In this document: piece by piece, positions 51,667 through 62,116 of the stretch
Numbering within the stretch: the stretch's first letter is position 1
How the letters are laid out: each line of letters starts with the position of its first letter
Assembly: GCF_007556815.1 (NCBI RefSeq)
Contig: NZ_CP041743.1
Location: 1,922,001-1,986,000, forward strand
Reading direction: 5' to 3'
From: Paraburkholderia megapolitana
GTDB lineage: Bacteria > Pseudomonadota > Gammaproteobacteria > Burkholderiales > Burkholderiaceae
DNA: 64,000 nt
Translations under genes and position numbers: made by a program
Notes under the pieces: generated by a model
Database searches by the model: none
The model's input: only the letters and a program-made list of their open reading frames with translations
What the model was told of the DNA's origin: nothing

Positions 51667-52626
51667 TCACGCCTGAAGATTTCCACCCGAAGAACGCCAG
51701 CGTGCCGGCGATACCCCGACATGCCGCTTGAACACACGTTGAAACGCGGCAACCGATTGATAACCCACCGACTCGCCGACCTCCGCAACAGGCGTGTCCG
51801 CATGCAACAGCATGCGGCCTGCAATGGTCATGCGAACTTCGGTGAGGACATCGGCGGCAGAGCGACCGATGGCTTCCTGAAACTGCCGGATGAATGTCGC
51901 CCGCGACATATGGCAGAGCGTCGACAACTGATCGAGCGTCCAGGGTTCAGCCGGTGTTTCGAACATCGCCGTAATGGCCGGTTGCAAGCGAGGTTTCCGC
52001 GAGAGCGCAAGCAGACCATGGGGCGGCTGGGCACCTTCCGTAGCAAAACGCAACGTGAGTGCGAACAGCGCCGCCGACAGATGATTGACGAACATCTCGC
52101 TGCCCGCGCCTGGATCGTTGGCTTCTTCATGCATCAATTCGATCAGACGCCTCAACCGGGTGCGGGCCATGGACTGTGCCGGGTCGTCGATGTCCCCACC
52201 TCGCTCAGGCAATGCGCTATGCACGACCAGACGGCCCGGCAGGTGATCGCGCAACAGTCTGTCTGGAACTGCGCCAAGCAGGAAGCGGCCGCAGAGAAAA
52301 TCCGCTTTCTCGCCGGCCCCGTCGTTTTCAATCACGGTCAACGATGCTTTTGGACTGCTGGATTCGGGCCCCGCTGTTGCGCCGCTACCGTCATGAATTA
52401 GATGCGCGTTGCCGGCGGGAAACAGGATGATGTCTCCGGCCGTTAGCTGTTCCGATGGACCGTTCACGTCTTCGAGAACGGCATGCCCCGACAACAGAAC
52501 GTGGTACGGGATTTCGCGCACACCCGAGACAGCCTGATCGATTTTCCACGGCGCACCAAAGAGACAGCGCAGTTCGAGCCGCCCCGTGACGGGTATCAAT
52601 GAAAGCAGTCGGCTTAGCAGGTCCAT
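51667..52626 (-). CDS. AraC family transcriptional regulator (cupin N-terminus)
   Basis: A 319-residue regulator: an N-terminal cupin_6 domain (YHVLLSGHAVLEDV, AGDIILFPAGNAHLIHD) and a C-terminal AraC HTH pair (LDQLSTLCHMSRATFIRQFQ; VAEVGESVGYQSVAAFQRVF). This class often controls an adjacent oxidoreductase. The flavoprotein gene at 52796 is divergent and is the likely target. ATAAAT-GACA-ATTTAT (52711-52726) lies between. Confidence 0.93.
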   Translation of the reverse strand: MDLLSRLLSLIPVTGRLELRCLFGAPWKIDQAVSGVREIPYHVLLSGHAVLEDVNGPSEQLTAGDIILFPAGNAHLIHDGSGATAGPESSSPKASLTVIENDGAGEKADFLCGRFLLGAVPDRLLRDHLPGRLVVHSALPERGGDIDDPAQSMARTRLRRLIELMHEEANDPGAGSEMFVNHLSAALFALTLRFATEGAQPPHGLLALSRKPRLQPAITAMFETPAEPWTLDQLSTLCHMSRATFIRQFQEAIGRSAADVLTEVRMTIAGRMLLHADTPVAEVGESVGYQSVAAFQRVFKRHVGVSPARWRSSGGNLQA

Positions 52627-52710
52627 GCGATCGGATGACGAGGTTTATCGGCGGCGCACACCGGTACGGCAAGAATCGGGATTTTAACGCGCAATGATAC
52701 GTTTGAGCAT

Positions 52711-52726
52711 ATAAATGACAATTTAT
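52711..52726. promoter_or_regulatory. Inverted repeat in the araC/flavoprotein intergenic region
   Basis: ATAAAT-GACA-ATTTAT: perfect six-base arms in an AT-rich stretch between divergent starts; may be an operator or simply promoter sequence. Confidence 0.35.
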
Positions 52727-52795
52727 AGCATCGAAAATATCGCCCAGGGAATCTACAGTGGAGGCTCTTAAACCCACCCCTGAAGGAGTTCCATC

Positions 52796-54206
52796 ATGAG
52801 CCACACCCCGGAAGTTGAACATTTCGATACTGTGATTCTTGGCAGCGGCCAGGGCGGCAAACTGCTCGCATGGCATCTCGGTCGCTTGGGGCAGCGCGTG
52901 GCTGTCGTAGAGCGTCAGTGGGTGGGCGGCTCATGCCCGGCCGTCGCGTGTCTGCCGAGCAAGAATGAGATCTGGAGCGCGCGTGGCGCATGTGACGCGA
53001 CATGCGGCCGATTTCGGCGCCGTGGTGACCGGCCCGGTCACCGTCGATATGGCGAAGGTCCGCGAGCGCAAGCGCGATATGGTCGAACGCGAAGTCACCG
53101 CGCACCTGAACGCGTACGCGGCAAGTGGCGCGGAATTGATCATGGGTAGCGGCAAGTTTGTCGGACCGAAGACGATCGAAATCGAACTGAACGACGGCGG
53201 CAAGCGCACGGTGAGCGGCGACCAGGTCGTGATCAATGTCGGCACGCACGCGGCGATTCCCGATTTCCCGGGGCTGCGCGCAGCCGAGCCGCTCACGCAT
53301 ATCGGATCTTTGGAACTGGACTACGTGCCGGCGCATCTGGTCGTGCTGGGTGGCGGATACATCGGCATCGAGATGGCGCAGACCTATCGGCGCTTCGGTA
53401 GCCGCGTGACGATAATCGAGCGCAACGAGCGACTGATGATGCGTGAGGACGATGATGTTTCCGCAGAGATGCTAGGCATTCTGCGTGGCGAAGATATCGA
53501 CGTGATCCTGAATGCCGAAACGTTGAAGGTGGAAGGGCGTTCGGGAGCGGGTGTGCGTGTCGCGTTGCGCACCGATTCCGGCGAACGGGTGATCGAAGGC
53601 AGTGACCTGCTCGTTGCGGTGGGGCGTGTTCCGAATACGACTGGGATCGGGCTGGAAGAGGCCGGTATCAAGCTGAATGAGCGCGGCTATATTCGCGTGA
53701 ACGAACGGCTGCAAGCGTCGACAGCTGGTGTCTGGGCGATCGGCGAAGCGGCGGGCAGTCCGCAGTTCACGCACGTATCGGTCGACGACTTCAGGATCGT
53801 GCGCGACAACATGGCGGGCGGAAATCGCAGTACCGCCGACCGGTTGATTCCATACACGATGTTCACCGAGCCGCCGCTGGCGCACGTGGGCTTAAGCGAA
53901 CGTGAAGCGCAGCAGAAGGGCATCGCGGTTCGTGTCGCAAAGCTGCCTATGAAGAACGTGCTACGAACGCTTGCAACCGATGAGTCACAGGGCTTCATGA
54001 AGGTACTCGTCAGTGCAGATGATGACCGTATTCTGGGCTTCACGATGATAGGCGCAGAAGCGGGCGAGGTATTGGCCGCGATGCAGACGGCGATATTGTC
54101 TGGCCTGCCTTATCAAAAGCTGCGCGATGCGGTGATTTCGCATCTGACTTATGCGGAAGGGCTTGGGCCGTTGCTCGGGAATGTGCCGGCTCGGGCTGCG
54201 ACATAG
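52796..54206 (+). pseudogene. Flavoprotein pyridine nucleotide-disulfide reductase, frameshifted
   Basis: A mercuric-reductase/dihydrolipoamide-dehydrogenase-like enzyme of about 470 residues. The first 61 codons carry the FAD loop (VILGSGQGGKLLAWHLGRLG) and the redox pair C-x4-C (GGSCPAVACLPSK). The rest, NAD loop (VVLGGGYIGIEMAQTYRRFG), second FAD site (GVWAIGEAAG) and dimer domain, is in another frame. The break is in the GCGCGCG tract at about 52976-52984: restoring one CG unit would give the family sequence IWSARVAH. So the gene is one 2-bp slippage from intact; real mutation or assembly error cannot be told apart. It is divergent from the AraC regulator. Confidence 0.85.
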
Positions 54207-54423
54207 GGCTCTTCGCTATCTTCAGCTTGCACGAGTGTGTCCCGGTGCCGGTGCCGACGTCGATGTAACTGGCGAGCGTGCACCGGGAATCGTACGTGGG
54301 TGACGAGATTCAGATGCAGTATTTGTGGGAGTATTGACGTCGGTTACGTCGATGATCCGATAAGCATCGTCAGGGCTGGATGGATGCCTGCCTGACCGAA
54401 AACTTACCAGGGAACTTCCCACG

Positions 54424-54771
54424 ATGAAAATTCACTCCTTGCTGGTGCCTGTGGACGACATGGGGTCAGCCGTCGAGTTTCTAACCGGCAACCTGGGTTG
54501 TGTGGTGAAGATACGCGACGGCGATCGTTATTGCGCGCTCGATGCGGGTGGTCAGATGCTGGCGCTGGTGTCGGGAGAAGAACGGATGGTCGATTCGATT
54601 TCTCTGGTGGTTCGCGTCGATGACATCCACGCAGCGGTCGCTTCCATTATCGAAGGCGGGGGCCAGTTGCTTAGCCCGCCGCATGAAGGACCTCATGAGG
54701 TGCGTGCGGTGGTGACGGGTGCGGGTGGTGTGCCGATGGTGTTGTCGGCGAAACGGCCAGTGGCTGGCTGA
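54424..54771 (+). CDS. VOC (glyoxalase/bleomycin-resistance) family protein
   Basis: A 115-residue single-domain VOC protein (MKIHSLLVPVDDMGSAVEFL, GDRYCALDAGGQMLALVSG, VRVDDIHAAVASIIEGGGQL). Such proteins bind a metal and act on small electrophiles or bind ring-type antibiotics as dimers. Metal ligands are not obvious. GGGAAC precedes the ATG. It stands alone before the P450 gene. Confidence 0.85.
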   Translation: MKIHSLLVPVDDMGSAVEFLTGNLGCVVKIRDGDRYCALDAGGQMLALVSGEERMVDSISLVVRVDDIHAAVASIIEGGGQLLSPPHEGPHEVRAVVTGAGGVPMVLSAKRPVAG

Positions 54772-54924
54772 TTGCCGTTGGCCGTCATATGGCGGTTCTA
54801 CACGAGTGTGTCGGTGCAGATCTCAGTGCGTGCATGCTCGCTCGTGTGTGCGGCTAGCACGAATGCGTGCATCGTCGTTGGCGTATGATACTGACGCAAA
54901 TAAGGGGCAATCAGGAGACATCGG

Positions 54925-57267
54925 ATGAGCGACGCTATCAATCCGAACCGTACGGCGTCGTGTCCGTTCCATGACAATACAGGCAGCCCGCCATCAACAT
55001 CAGACGGCTGCCCGATCAACCACCGCGCCGCCGACTTCGATCCATTCGAAGACGCCTACCAGCAAGACCCCCCCGAATACGTCCGCTGGGCACGCGAACA
55101 GCAACCGGTTTTCTACAGTCCCAAGCTCGGCTACTGGGTCGTCACGCGCTTCGACGACATCAAGGCGATCTTTCGCGACAACATGACGTTCAGCCCGTCG
55201 ATCGCACTCGAAAAAATCACACCGACCGGACCCGAGGCAAACGAAGTGCTCGCCTCATACGGCTATGCAATGAGCCGAACGCTCGTCAACGAGGACGAGC
55301 CGGCCCATATGCCGCGTCGTCGCGCGCTGATGGAGCCGTTCACACCCGAGGCGCTCGAGCGGCACAAGCCGATGGTGCGCCGACTGGTACGCCAATACGT
55401 CGACCGGTTCATCAACGACGGCAAAGCCGATCTCGTCGATCAGATACTGTGGGAAGTCCCGCTTACCGTGGCACTGCATTTTCTGGGCGTGCCCGAAGAA
55501 GACATGGACACGTTGCGCAAGTATTCGATTGCGCACACGGTCAATACGTGGGGACGGCCCAAGCCCGAAGAGCAGGTTGAAGTCGCGCAGGCTGTCGGCA
55601 AGTTCTGGCGGTTTGCTGGAAATGTCCTCGAGAAGATGCGGAGCAATCCGAACGGGCACGGCTGGATGCAATACGGCATCCGGAAGCAGAAGGAACTGCC
55701 CGAGGTGGTAACGGATTCGTATCTGCATTCGATGATGATGGCCGGCATCGTGGCCGCGCACGAGACCACCGCGAATGCCACGGCGAACGCGCTGAAGCTG
55801 CTGCTTCAGCACCCACAGGCATGGCGCGATATCTGCGACGATCCACGCCTGATACCGAACGCGGTCGAAGAGTGTTTGCGGCACAACGGCTCGATCGCTG
55901 CATGGCGACGTCTTGCGACCCGCGATGTCACGATCTCCGGCGTCGAGATTCCTGCAGGATCGAAACTGCTGATCGTCACGTCGTCGGCGAATCGCGACGA
56001 ACGTCAGTTCGCGGGAGCCGATCTGTTCGATATCCGCCGCGAGAACGCAAGCGACCATCTCACGTTCGGCTATGGCTCGCATCAGTGCATGGGGAAAAAT
56101 CTCGCCCGCATGGAGATGCAGATTTTCCTCGAAGCGTTCACGCGCCGTTTGCCGCACATGCGCCTTGCCGAACAGCGCTTTAGCTACGTGCCCAATACGT
56201 CGTTTCGCGGCCCCGAGCACCTGCTGATCGAATGGGACCCGGCGCTGAACCCCGAGCGAAACGATCTATCGGTGCTGCGACCGCGCACGGCGGTGCGTAT
56301 CGGCGAACCGTCCGCACACGCAATCAGCCGTCCGGTCGTCGTGACGTCCGTCATCTACGCCGGAGCCGACATCGTGCGCGTCAAGCTTGCGTCGCGCGAC
56401 GGTCGGCCGCTACCTCGCTGGACGCCGGGCTCGCATATCGACGTCGAGTGCGGCGATACCGGCATCTCGCGGCAGTATTCGCTGTGCGGCAATCCAGCCG
56501 AAGCGGAGACGTTCGAAATCGCGGTGCTTAAAGAGCACGATAGTCGCGGCGGCTCGGTATGGCTGCACGACGCCGTCAAGCCTGGCGCTTTGCTGCACAT
56601 ACGCGGCCCGCGCAATCACTTTCGACTCGACGAAACAGCGCAGCGGGTGGTTCTGATTGCCGGCGGTATCGGCATTACGCCGATCAGCGCAATGGCACGG
56701 CGCGCGAAAGAACTGGGCATCGACTACGAAGTGCATTTCAGCGGACGTACGCGTGCATCGATGGTGCTGCTCGACGAGCTCTCCGCTCTACATGGGGATC
56801 GCCTGCGAGTGTATGTGTCCGATGAAGACACGCGTAACGATTTCAGCGCGCTGCGGGTCGACGATGCAACCCAGGTATATGCGTGCGGTCCGGCGAATAT
56901 GCTCGACGCACTGGAACAAATAGCCACGAACTGGCCCGACAACACGCTAAAAATCGAGCATTTCGTCTCGTCGATCGGCACACGCGATCCAGACCGCGAG
57001 CACGCGTTCGACGTGGAACTCAAGGACTCCGGGCTCGTCGTGACCGTAGCTGCCGATCAAACATTGCTCGCTGCGCTGCGACAGGCGAATGTCGACGTAC
57101 AGAGCGATTGCGAGGAAGGATTGTGCGGCTCGTGCGAGGTGCGCGTTCTGGCCGGCGAAGTCGATCATCGCGATGTCGTGCTGACGAAAACCGAACGGCA
57201 GTCGAATACGCGAATGATGGCCTGCTGCTCGCGTGCGCAAGGCACGAGGCTCACGCTGGAGCTTTGA
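54925..57267 (+). CDS. Self-sufficient cytochrome P450 fused to FMN/2Fe-2S reductase (CYP116B-like)
   Basis: A 780-residue single-chain monooxygenase. The P450 domain (about 35-440) has the I-helix GIVAAHETTANATANAL, the ExxR region VEECLRHNGSIAAWRR and the haem loop FGYGSHQCMGKN with ligand Cys388. A phthalate-dioxygenase-reductase-like module follows: FMN/NAD part (RQYSLCGNP, VLIAGGIGITPISAMA, YACGPANMLDALE) and a C-terminal 2Fe-2S ferredoxin (CEEGLCGSC plus a later Cys). This is the layout of CYP116B enzymes such as P450-RhF, which oxidise aromatics and other xenobiotics. AGGAG precedes the ATG. Confidence 0.95.
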   Translation: MSDAINPNRTASCPFHDNTGSPPSTSDGCPINHRAADFDPFEDAYQQDPPEYVRWAREQQPVFYSPKLGYWVVTRFDDIKAIFRDNMTFSPSIALEKITPTGPEANEVLASYGYAMSRTLVNEDEPAHMPRRRALMEPFTPEALERHKPMVRRLVRQYVDRFINDGKADLVDQILWEVPLTVALHFLGVPEEDMDTLRKYSIAHTVNTWGRPKPEEQVEVAQAVGKFWRFAGNVLEKMRSNPNGHGWMQYGIRKQKELPEVVTDSYLHSMMMAGIVAAHETTANATANALKLLLQHPQAWRDICDDPRLIPNAVEECLRHNGSIAAWRRLATRDVTISGVEIPAGSKLLIVTSSANRDERQFAGADLFDIRRENASDHLTFGYGSHQCMGKNLARMEMQIFLEAFTRRLPHMRLAEQRFSYVPNTSFRGPEHLLIEWDPALNPERNDLSVLRPRTAVRIGEPSAHAISRPVVVTSVIYAGADIVRVKLASRDGRPLPRWTPGSHIDVECGDTGISRQYSLCGNPAEAETFEIAVLKEHDSRGGSVWLHDAVKPGALLHIRGPRNHFRLDETAQRVVLIAGGIGITPISAMARRAKELGIDYEVHFSGRTRASMVLLDELSALHGDRLRVYVSDEDTRNDFSALRVDDATQVYACGPANMLDALEQIATNWPDNTLKIEHFVSSIGTRDPDREHAFDVELKDSGLVVTVAADQTLLAALRQANVDVQSDCEEGLCGSCEVRVLAGEVDHRDVVLTKTERQSNTRMMACCSRAQGTRLTLEL

Positions 57268-58350
<1,083 letters not shown>

Positions 58351-59052
58351 ATGAATCAGCTACCCCGGCTCTTGCCCACCGCTGCAACCGACGAAACCTT
58401 CGGGGGCGTGACTTACCACATCGGTGGTGAACTGGTGCCGGTGTTGTCGGTTGATGTCTCGAACACGCCGGTCTACTTCGAGCACCACATCCTGCTCTGG
58501 AAAAACTCGAACGTTCGCATTAGCATCAAGCCGCTCAAGGGCGCGGTGAAACGCATGCTGGCCGGCATGCAGGTGTTCGTTACCGAAGCAAGCGGCGATG
58601 GTGTTATCGCGTTCAGCCGCGATGGTGCCGGCCACGTTGTGCCGATTCATCTGCGTGCGGGCGAAGAGCTTCATGTGCGTGAGCATCAGTTTCTTGCCGC
58701 CACCGAAAATGTCGAATACACGTTCGAGCGCGTGCGCGGCATCACCAACATGTTTCTCGGCCAGAGCGGTTTTTTCATCGACAAGTTTCGCGGGCATCGC
58801 GAGGACGGCGTGCTCTGGTTGCACGGATACGGAAACGTCTTCGAGAAAGTGCTGGCCGCCGGCGAGACGATCGATGTGGAGCCCGGCGGCTGGCTTTACA
58901 AGGACCCGGACGTGAAGATGGATACTGTGGTGGACAGACTGTCGAGCGGTCTTTTCGCAGCGGGCTTCAACTTCATCGTGAACCGGTTCACGGGCCCGGG
59001 TCGCGTCGGCATCCAGTCGATGTACGTGAATAACTCGACGAGCGACCGGTAA
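58351..59052 (+). CDS. AIM24 family protein (TIGR00266-type)
   Basis: A 233-residue beta-rich protein of the AIM24/TIGR00266 family, relatives of the mitochondrial biogenesis factor Aim24 with an unknown molecular role. Seen: VLWKNSNV-like HHILLWKNSNVRISIKPLKG, AGEELHVREHQFLAAT and GWLYKDPDVKMDTV. It starts directly after the pip stop. Confidence 0.9.
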   Translation: MNQLPRLLPTAATDETFGGVTYHIGGELVPVLSVDVSNTPVYFEHHILLWKNSNVRISIKPLKGAVKRMLAGMQVFVTEASGDGVIAFSRDGAGHVVPIHLRAGEELHVREHQFLAATENVEYTFERVRGITNMFLGQSGFFIDKFRGHREDGVLWLHGYGNVFEKVLAAGETIDVEPGGWLYKDPDVKMDTVVDRLSSGLFAAGFNFIVNRFTGPGRVGIQSMYVNNSTSDR

Positions 59053-59100
59053 GGAAAACCGAGGCTCGCTATCATTTAACTTTGCAAACGGGAGGTAGGT

Positions 59101-59226
59101 ATGTTGGTACGTTTTGTCATGCTGCTGGCGGTGGGCGCTTCGATTCTTTTGACTGGCTGCAATACGGTGGCCGGTGCGGGGCAGGATATTTCGAACTCGG
59201 CTCGTACGGTTCAGAAGGCGCTTTGA
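59101..59226 (+). CDS. Entericidin A/B family lipoprotein
   Basis: A 41-residue lipoprotein too short for many gene finders. The signal MLVRFVMLLAVGASILLTGC ends in a lipobox (LTGC, acylated Cys20) and is followed by NTVAGAGQDISNSARTVQKA, the typical entericidin tail. GGAGG lies just before the ATG. Entericidins are small membrane toxin/antidote-like lipoproteins linked to stationary-phase stress. It overlaps in a different frame the left extension of the next gene. Confidence 0.9.
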   Translation: MLVRFVMLLAVGASILLTGCNTVAGAGQDISNSARTVQKAL

Positions 59227-59240
59227 GATCTGGTGGTGAG

Positions 59241-59951
59241 GTGGCGGGGTGGTGGTCGGCGTGCTGCCGCCTCGCGATCGCCGTGCTCGCGGTGTGGTCG
59301 GCCCAATGCCATGCGTCGACGTATTCCTGCCGGCAGGAACTGCGCACCCTGATCGTCCCGGCGCTCAGGGATACCGCATTTCCAAAGACGGATATCCAGG
59401 TCGAGTTGCCGGAAGTGACGTACACGAACGCAGATGCGTCGAAACCTCTGTACAGCGTCCGACTCTTTGTGCCAGCGAACAGCCCGGAGAATCCGGACCG
59501 GGAACTCACCATCGGCTGGGTGAATCTGGATGTCGCGAGACTGCGAGTCTATGACGTAACACGGAATCCCGATCGTCCGGATGTGTTGAGCGTAGACGCG
59601 AGCAGATTCCGCGATTTCGTGTCGAAATGCATGGCGGGCGCGAATCGAGACCCTTCGTCCTGTGAAAAGCTGAACGGCTTCGCATCAAAGAAGGGCGTGC
59701 TGATTCCCGGTAACGAGGCGGGCAGATTGGTGACAGGAGCCGGTCGCCTTCAGTTCTATTCGGCTCCCGACGTGTCATGCAGAATGAGCGGTGTCTTCAT
59801 CCTCGAAGGTGAGACAGTGGATGCCTATTCCGAGTACGGAAACTTCACCTCGGTCGTCTATCTGAACGCAAAATCGAACGGCCCAGTAACCGGTTGGGTC
59901 AGGTCCGATCGACTGAAACCCGATGGCGTCGGGATTGCTCCCCGGCAATAA
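59241..59951 (+). CDS. Secreted protein with SH3-like C-terminal domain
   Basis: A 236-residue exported protein of unknown function. From GTG 59241 the signal peptide is VAGWWSACCRLAIAVLAVWS ... CHA; an earlier start at 59082 would overlap entericidin. The middle resembles no family I know. The last 65 residues look like a bacterial SH3-type module (GRLQFYSAPDVSC, GVFILEGETVDAY, GWVRSDRL), often involved in cell-wall binding. At least four Cys in the mature part suggest disulfides. Confidence 0.75.
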   Translation: MAGWWSACCRLAIAVLAVWSAQCHASTYSCRQELRTLIVPALRDTAFPKTDIQVELPEVTYTNADASKPLYSVRLFVPANSPENPDRELTIGWVNLDVARLRVYDVTRNPDRPDVLSVDASRFRDFVSKCMAGANRDPSSCEKLNGFASKKGVLIPGNEAGRLVTGAGRLQFYSAPDVSCRMSGVFILEGETVDAYSEYGNFTSVVYLNAKSNGPVTGWVRSDRLKPDGVGIAPRQ

Positions 59952-60158
59952 TCCGGCGAAGCAACGGCTGTAGGCAGAAACTGCTTAGGGTACGTTCGCG
60001 ATTCGAATGACACCGTATTGGTAGAAAATAAATCTACCTGACCGCAATTTTACATCGTCCGTGTTCTACAAATCGACGAATTCGTGGATTTCTTTGGGAC
60101 GTTTTTCTACGTGTGCTTCCGTACAATTTAACGCTCCAGCGACCTCTACAAACCGACG

Positions 60159-61337
60159 ATGAGCACCCATCTGCATTACTTCGATTACGCCGCCACCACG
60201 CCCGCCGATCCCCGAGTGATTGCTTCGATGGTCGAGTGCCTCGGTATCGACGGCGCATTTGCCAATCCGGCTTCGACTTCCCACCAGGCGGGCATGCGGG
60301 CACGCAACCTCGTCGAGGCTGCGCGAGCGGAAGTTGCGGGTGCGATCGGTGCGCGACCCGATGAGATCGTATGGACCTCGGGTGCAACGGAGTCGAATAA
60401 TCTCGCGTTGAAAGGCTTCGCCGATTTGGCGGCGCGTCCCGGTCATATCGTCACTAGCCGTCTGGAACACAAGGCCATTCTCGATACCGTGGCCAGCCTC
60501 GAGAGCCGGGGATGGGCGGTGAGCTACGTCGATCCGGATCAGCACGGCGCCATCACCGTCGAGGCGGTAGCCGGCGCGATGCGACCAGATACAGGCATCG
60601 TCTCGCTGATGCTGGTCAACAACGAAATCGGCACGCTGACGGACATCGCTGCCATCGCCCCGATCGTGCATGCAGCCGGCGCATTGCTGCACGTCGACGC
60701 GGCCCAGGCGCTGGGCAAAACGCCCATCGATGTCAAAGCGCTCGGCATCGACCTGATGTCGATTTCCGCGCACAAGGTGTACGGACCCAAGGGCATTGGC
60801 GCGTTGTACGTGAGTTCGGCGGCGGCACAACGGATCGCGCCGCAGATGCACGGCGGCGGGCACGAGCGTGGCTTACGTTCGGGCACGCTGGCGACACACC
60901 AGATTGTCGCGATGGGAACAGCGTGTGCAATCGCTAAAGCAGAGATGGACGCGGATACGCAGCGAATCGCGAGGCTCAGCGAACGTCTGCTTGCTGGTGT
61001 ATTGTCACTCGATGGCGTTCGACACAATGCGCGGAACACGCTTCGCATTCCGCATACGCTAAGCTTGACCATCGACCACTCTGGTTTCTTTCCATTTATG
61101 CTCGCTGGCGATCTTGCCGTTTCGTCGACTTCGGCCTGCAACTCCGCGGCCGGAACGCCATCGCATGTTTTGAGCGCAATTGGACTGAGCGATCAGGCGT
61201 CGTCCAGAACGATCCGCTTCAGCCTGGGTCGCTTTAGCACAGAGGAAGACGTCGACTGGGCCATCGCCAGCATCCGGCAGGTCGTCGAGCAATGCATGCC
61301 GGAAGCCGCCGGCGTGTCTGCTTTTCCATTGGTTTGA
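60159..61337 (+). CDS. Cysteine desulfurase family protein (NifS/IscS-like)
   Basis: A 392-residue PLP enzyme that takes sulfur from cysteine as a persulfide. PLP site: ATESNNLALKG, EHKAILDT, HVDAAQALGK and Lys206 (SISAHKVYGPKGIG). The active-site loop has Cys327 in SSTSACNSAAGTPSHVLSAI, close to but not the same as the IscS form (SSGSACTS). No IscR/IscU genes are near; instead it is followed, with tight spacing, by a persulfide-dioxygenase-like MBL protein. So a specialised sulfur role is likely rather than housekeeping Fe-S assembly. Confidence 0.93.
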   Translation: MSTHLHYFDYAATTPADPRVIASMVECLGIDGAFANPASTSHQAGMRARNLVEAARAEVAGAIGARPDEIVWTSGATESNNLALKGFADLAARPGHIVTSRLEHKAILDTVASLESRGWAVSYVDPDQHGAITVEAVAGAMRPDTGIVSLMLVNNEIGTLTDIAAIAPIVHAAGALLHVDAAQALGKTPIDVKALGIDLMSISAHKVYGPKGIGALYVSSAAAQRIAPQMHGGGHERGLRSGTLATHQIVAMGTACAIAKAEMDADTQRIARLSERLLAGVLSLDGVRHNARNTLRIPHTLSLTIDHSGFFPFMLAGDLAVSSTSACNSAAGTPSHVLSAIGLSDQASSRTIRFSLGRFSTEEDVDWAIASIRQVVEQCMPEAAGVSAFPLV

Positions 61338-61351
61338 GCACTACGTCGGAC

Positions 61352-62050
61352 ATGCTGTTTCATCAATTCTTCGATTCCGCCTCAAGCACCTACACCTATG
61401 TGCTCGCCTCCCGTGCAGGAGGCGAAGCGCTCATCATCGATCCCGTCAAAGAGCATCTGCATGCGTATCTGGGCATCATCGAGCGGCTGGATCTGCGCCT
61501 CGTTCATGCGATCGACACGCATACGCATGCTGACCACATAACCGCGCTCGGCGATCTTCGCGACGCGACGCACTGCTGCACGATCATGGGTGAGCGATCG
61601 AAAGCAGAGTGTGTGTCGCGACGTGTCAGCGAAGGGGAGGTTTTGCGCGCGGATGGGATTCAATTGCGTGCGCTCTACACACCCGGTCACACGGACGAGT
61701 CGTTTAGCTTCGTGTTGAACCCCGATGCACCGGCGGCGGTGTTCACAGGGGATGTGCTTCTAATCGGCGGGACGGGGCGCACGGATTTTCAGGGCGGCGA
61801 CGCCGAACAGTCGTGGGATTCGATCGTCAACAAGCTTTTTACGCTGCCGGACATCACGGTCGTCTATCCCGCTCATGACTATCGAGGGCGAACGTCGACG
61901 AGCATCGGTGAAGAGAAGGTAGCGAATCCACGTATAACGGGGAAATCGAAGGCCGAGTACGTCGAAATCATGAACGGCCTGAATCTCGCGGACCCGAAGA
62001 TGATGGATGTCGCTATTCCGGCGAATCTGCGGTGTGGGCGGGGCGATTGA
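61352..62050 (+). CDS. MBL-fold persulfide dioxygenase-like protein (ETHE1/Blh type)
   Basis: A 232-residue metallo-beta-lactamase-fold protein: MLFHQFFDSASSTYTYVLAS, EALIIDPVKEHL, metal motif THTHADHITALGDLR, YTPGHTDESFSF, FTGDVLLIGGTGRTDFQGGD and VYPAHDYRGRTSTSIGEE. These match iron-dependent persulfide dioxygenases (ETHE1), which turn glutathione persulfide into sulfite. The start may also be TTG 61334. It begins 14 bases after the desulfurase stop, so the pair likely forms and disposes of persulfide sulfur. Confidence 0.93.
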   Translation: MLFHQFFDSASSTYTYVLASRAGGEALIIDPVKEHLHAYLGIIERLDLRLVHAIDTHTHADHITALGDLRDATHCCTIMGERSKAECVSRRVSEGEVLRADGIQLRALYTPGHTDESFSFVLNPDAPAAVFTGDVLLIGGTGRTDFQGGDAEQSWDSIVNKLFTLPDITVVYPAHDYRGRTSTSIGEEKVANPRITGKSKAEYVEIMNGLNLADPKMMDVAIPANLRCGRGD

Positions 62051-62116
62051 GAGCTTGTTTGGGAGACCGCTGCAACCGCTTGGTCTGATACAGACAGTTG
62101 TCCGTTGAAGGCTCGC

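Noticed and set aside
60066..60863. 265-codon open frame on the - strand
   Set aside because: Antisense shadow of the cysteine desulfurase.
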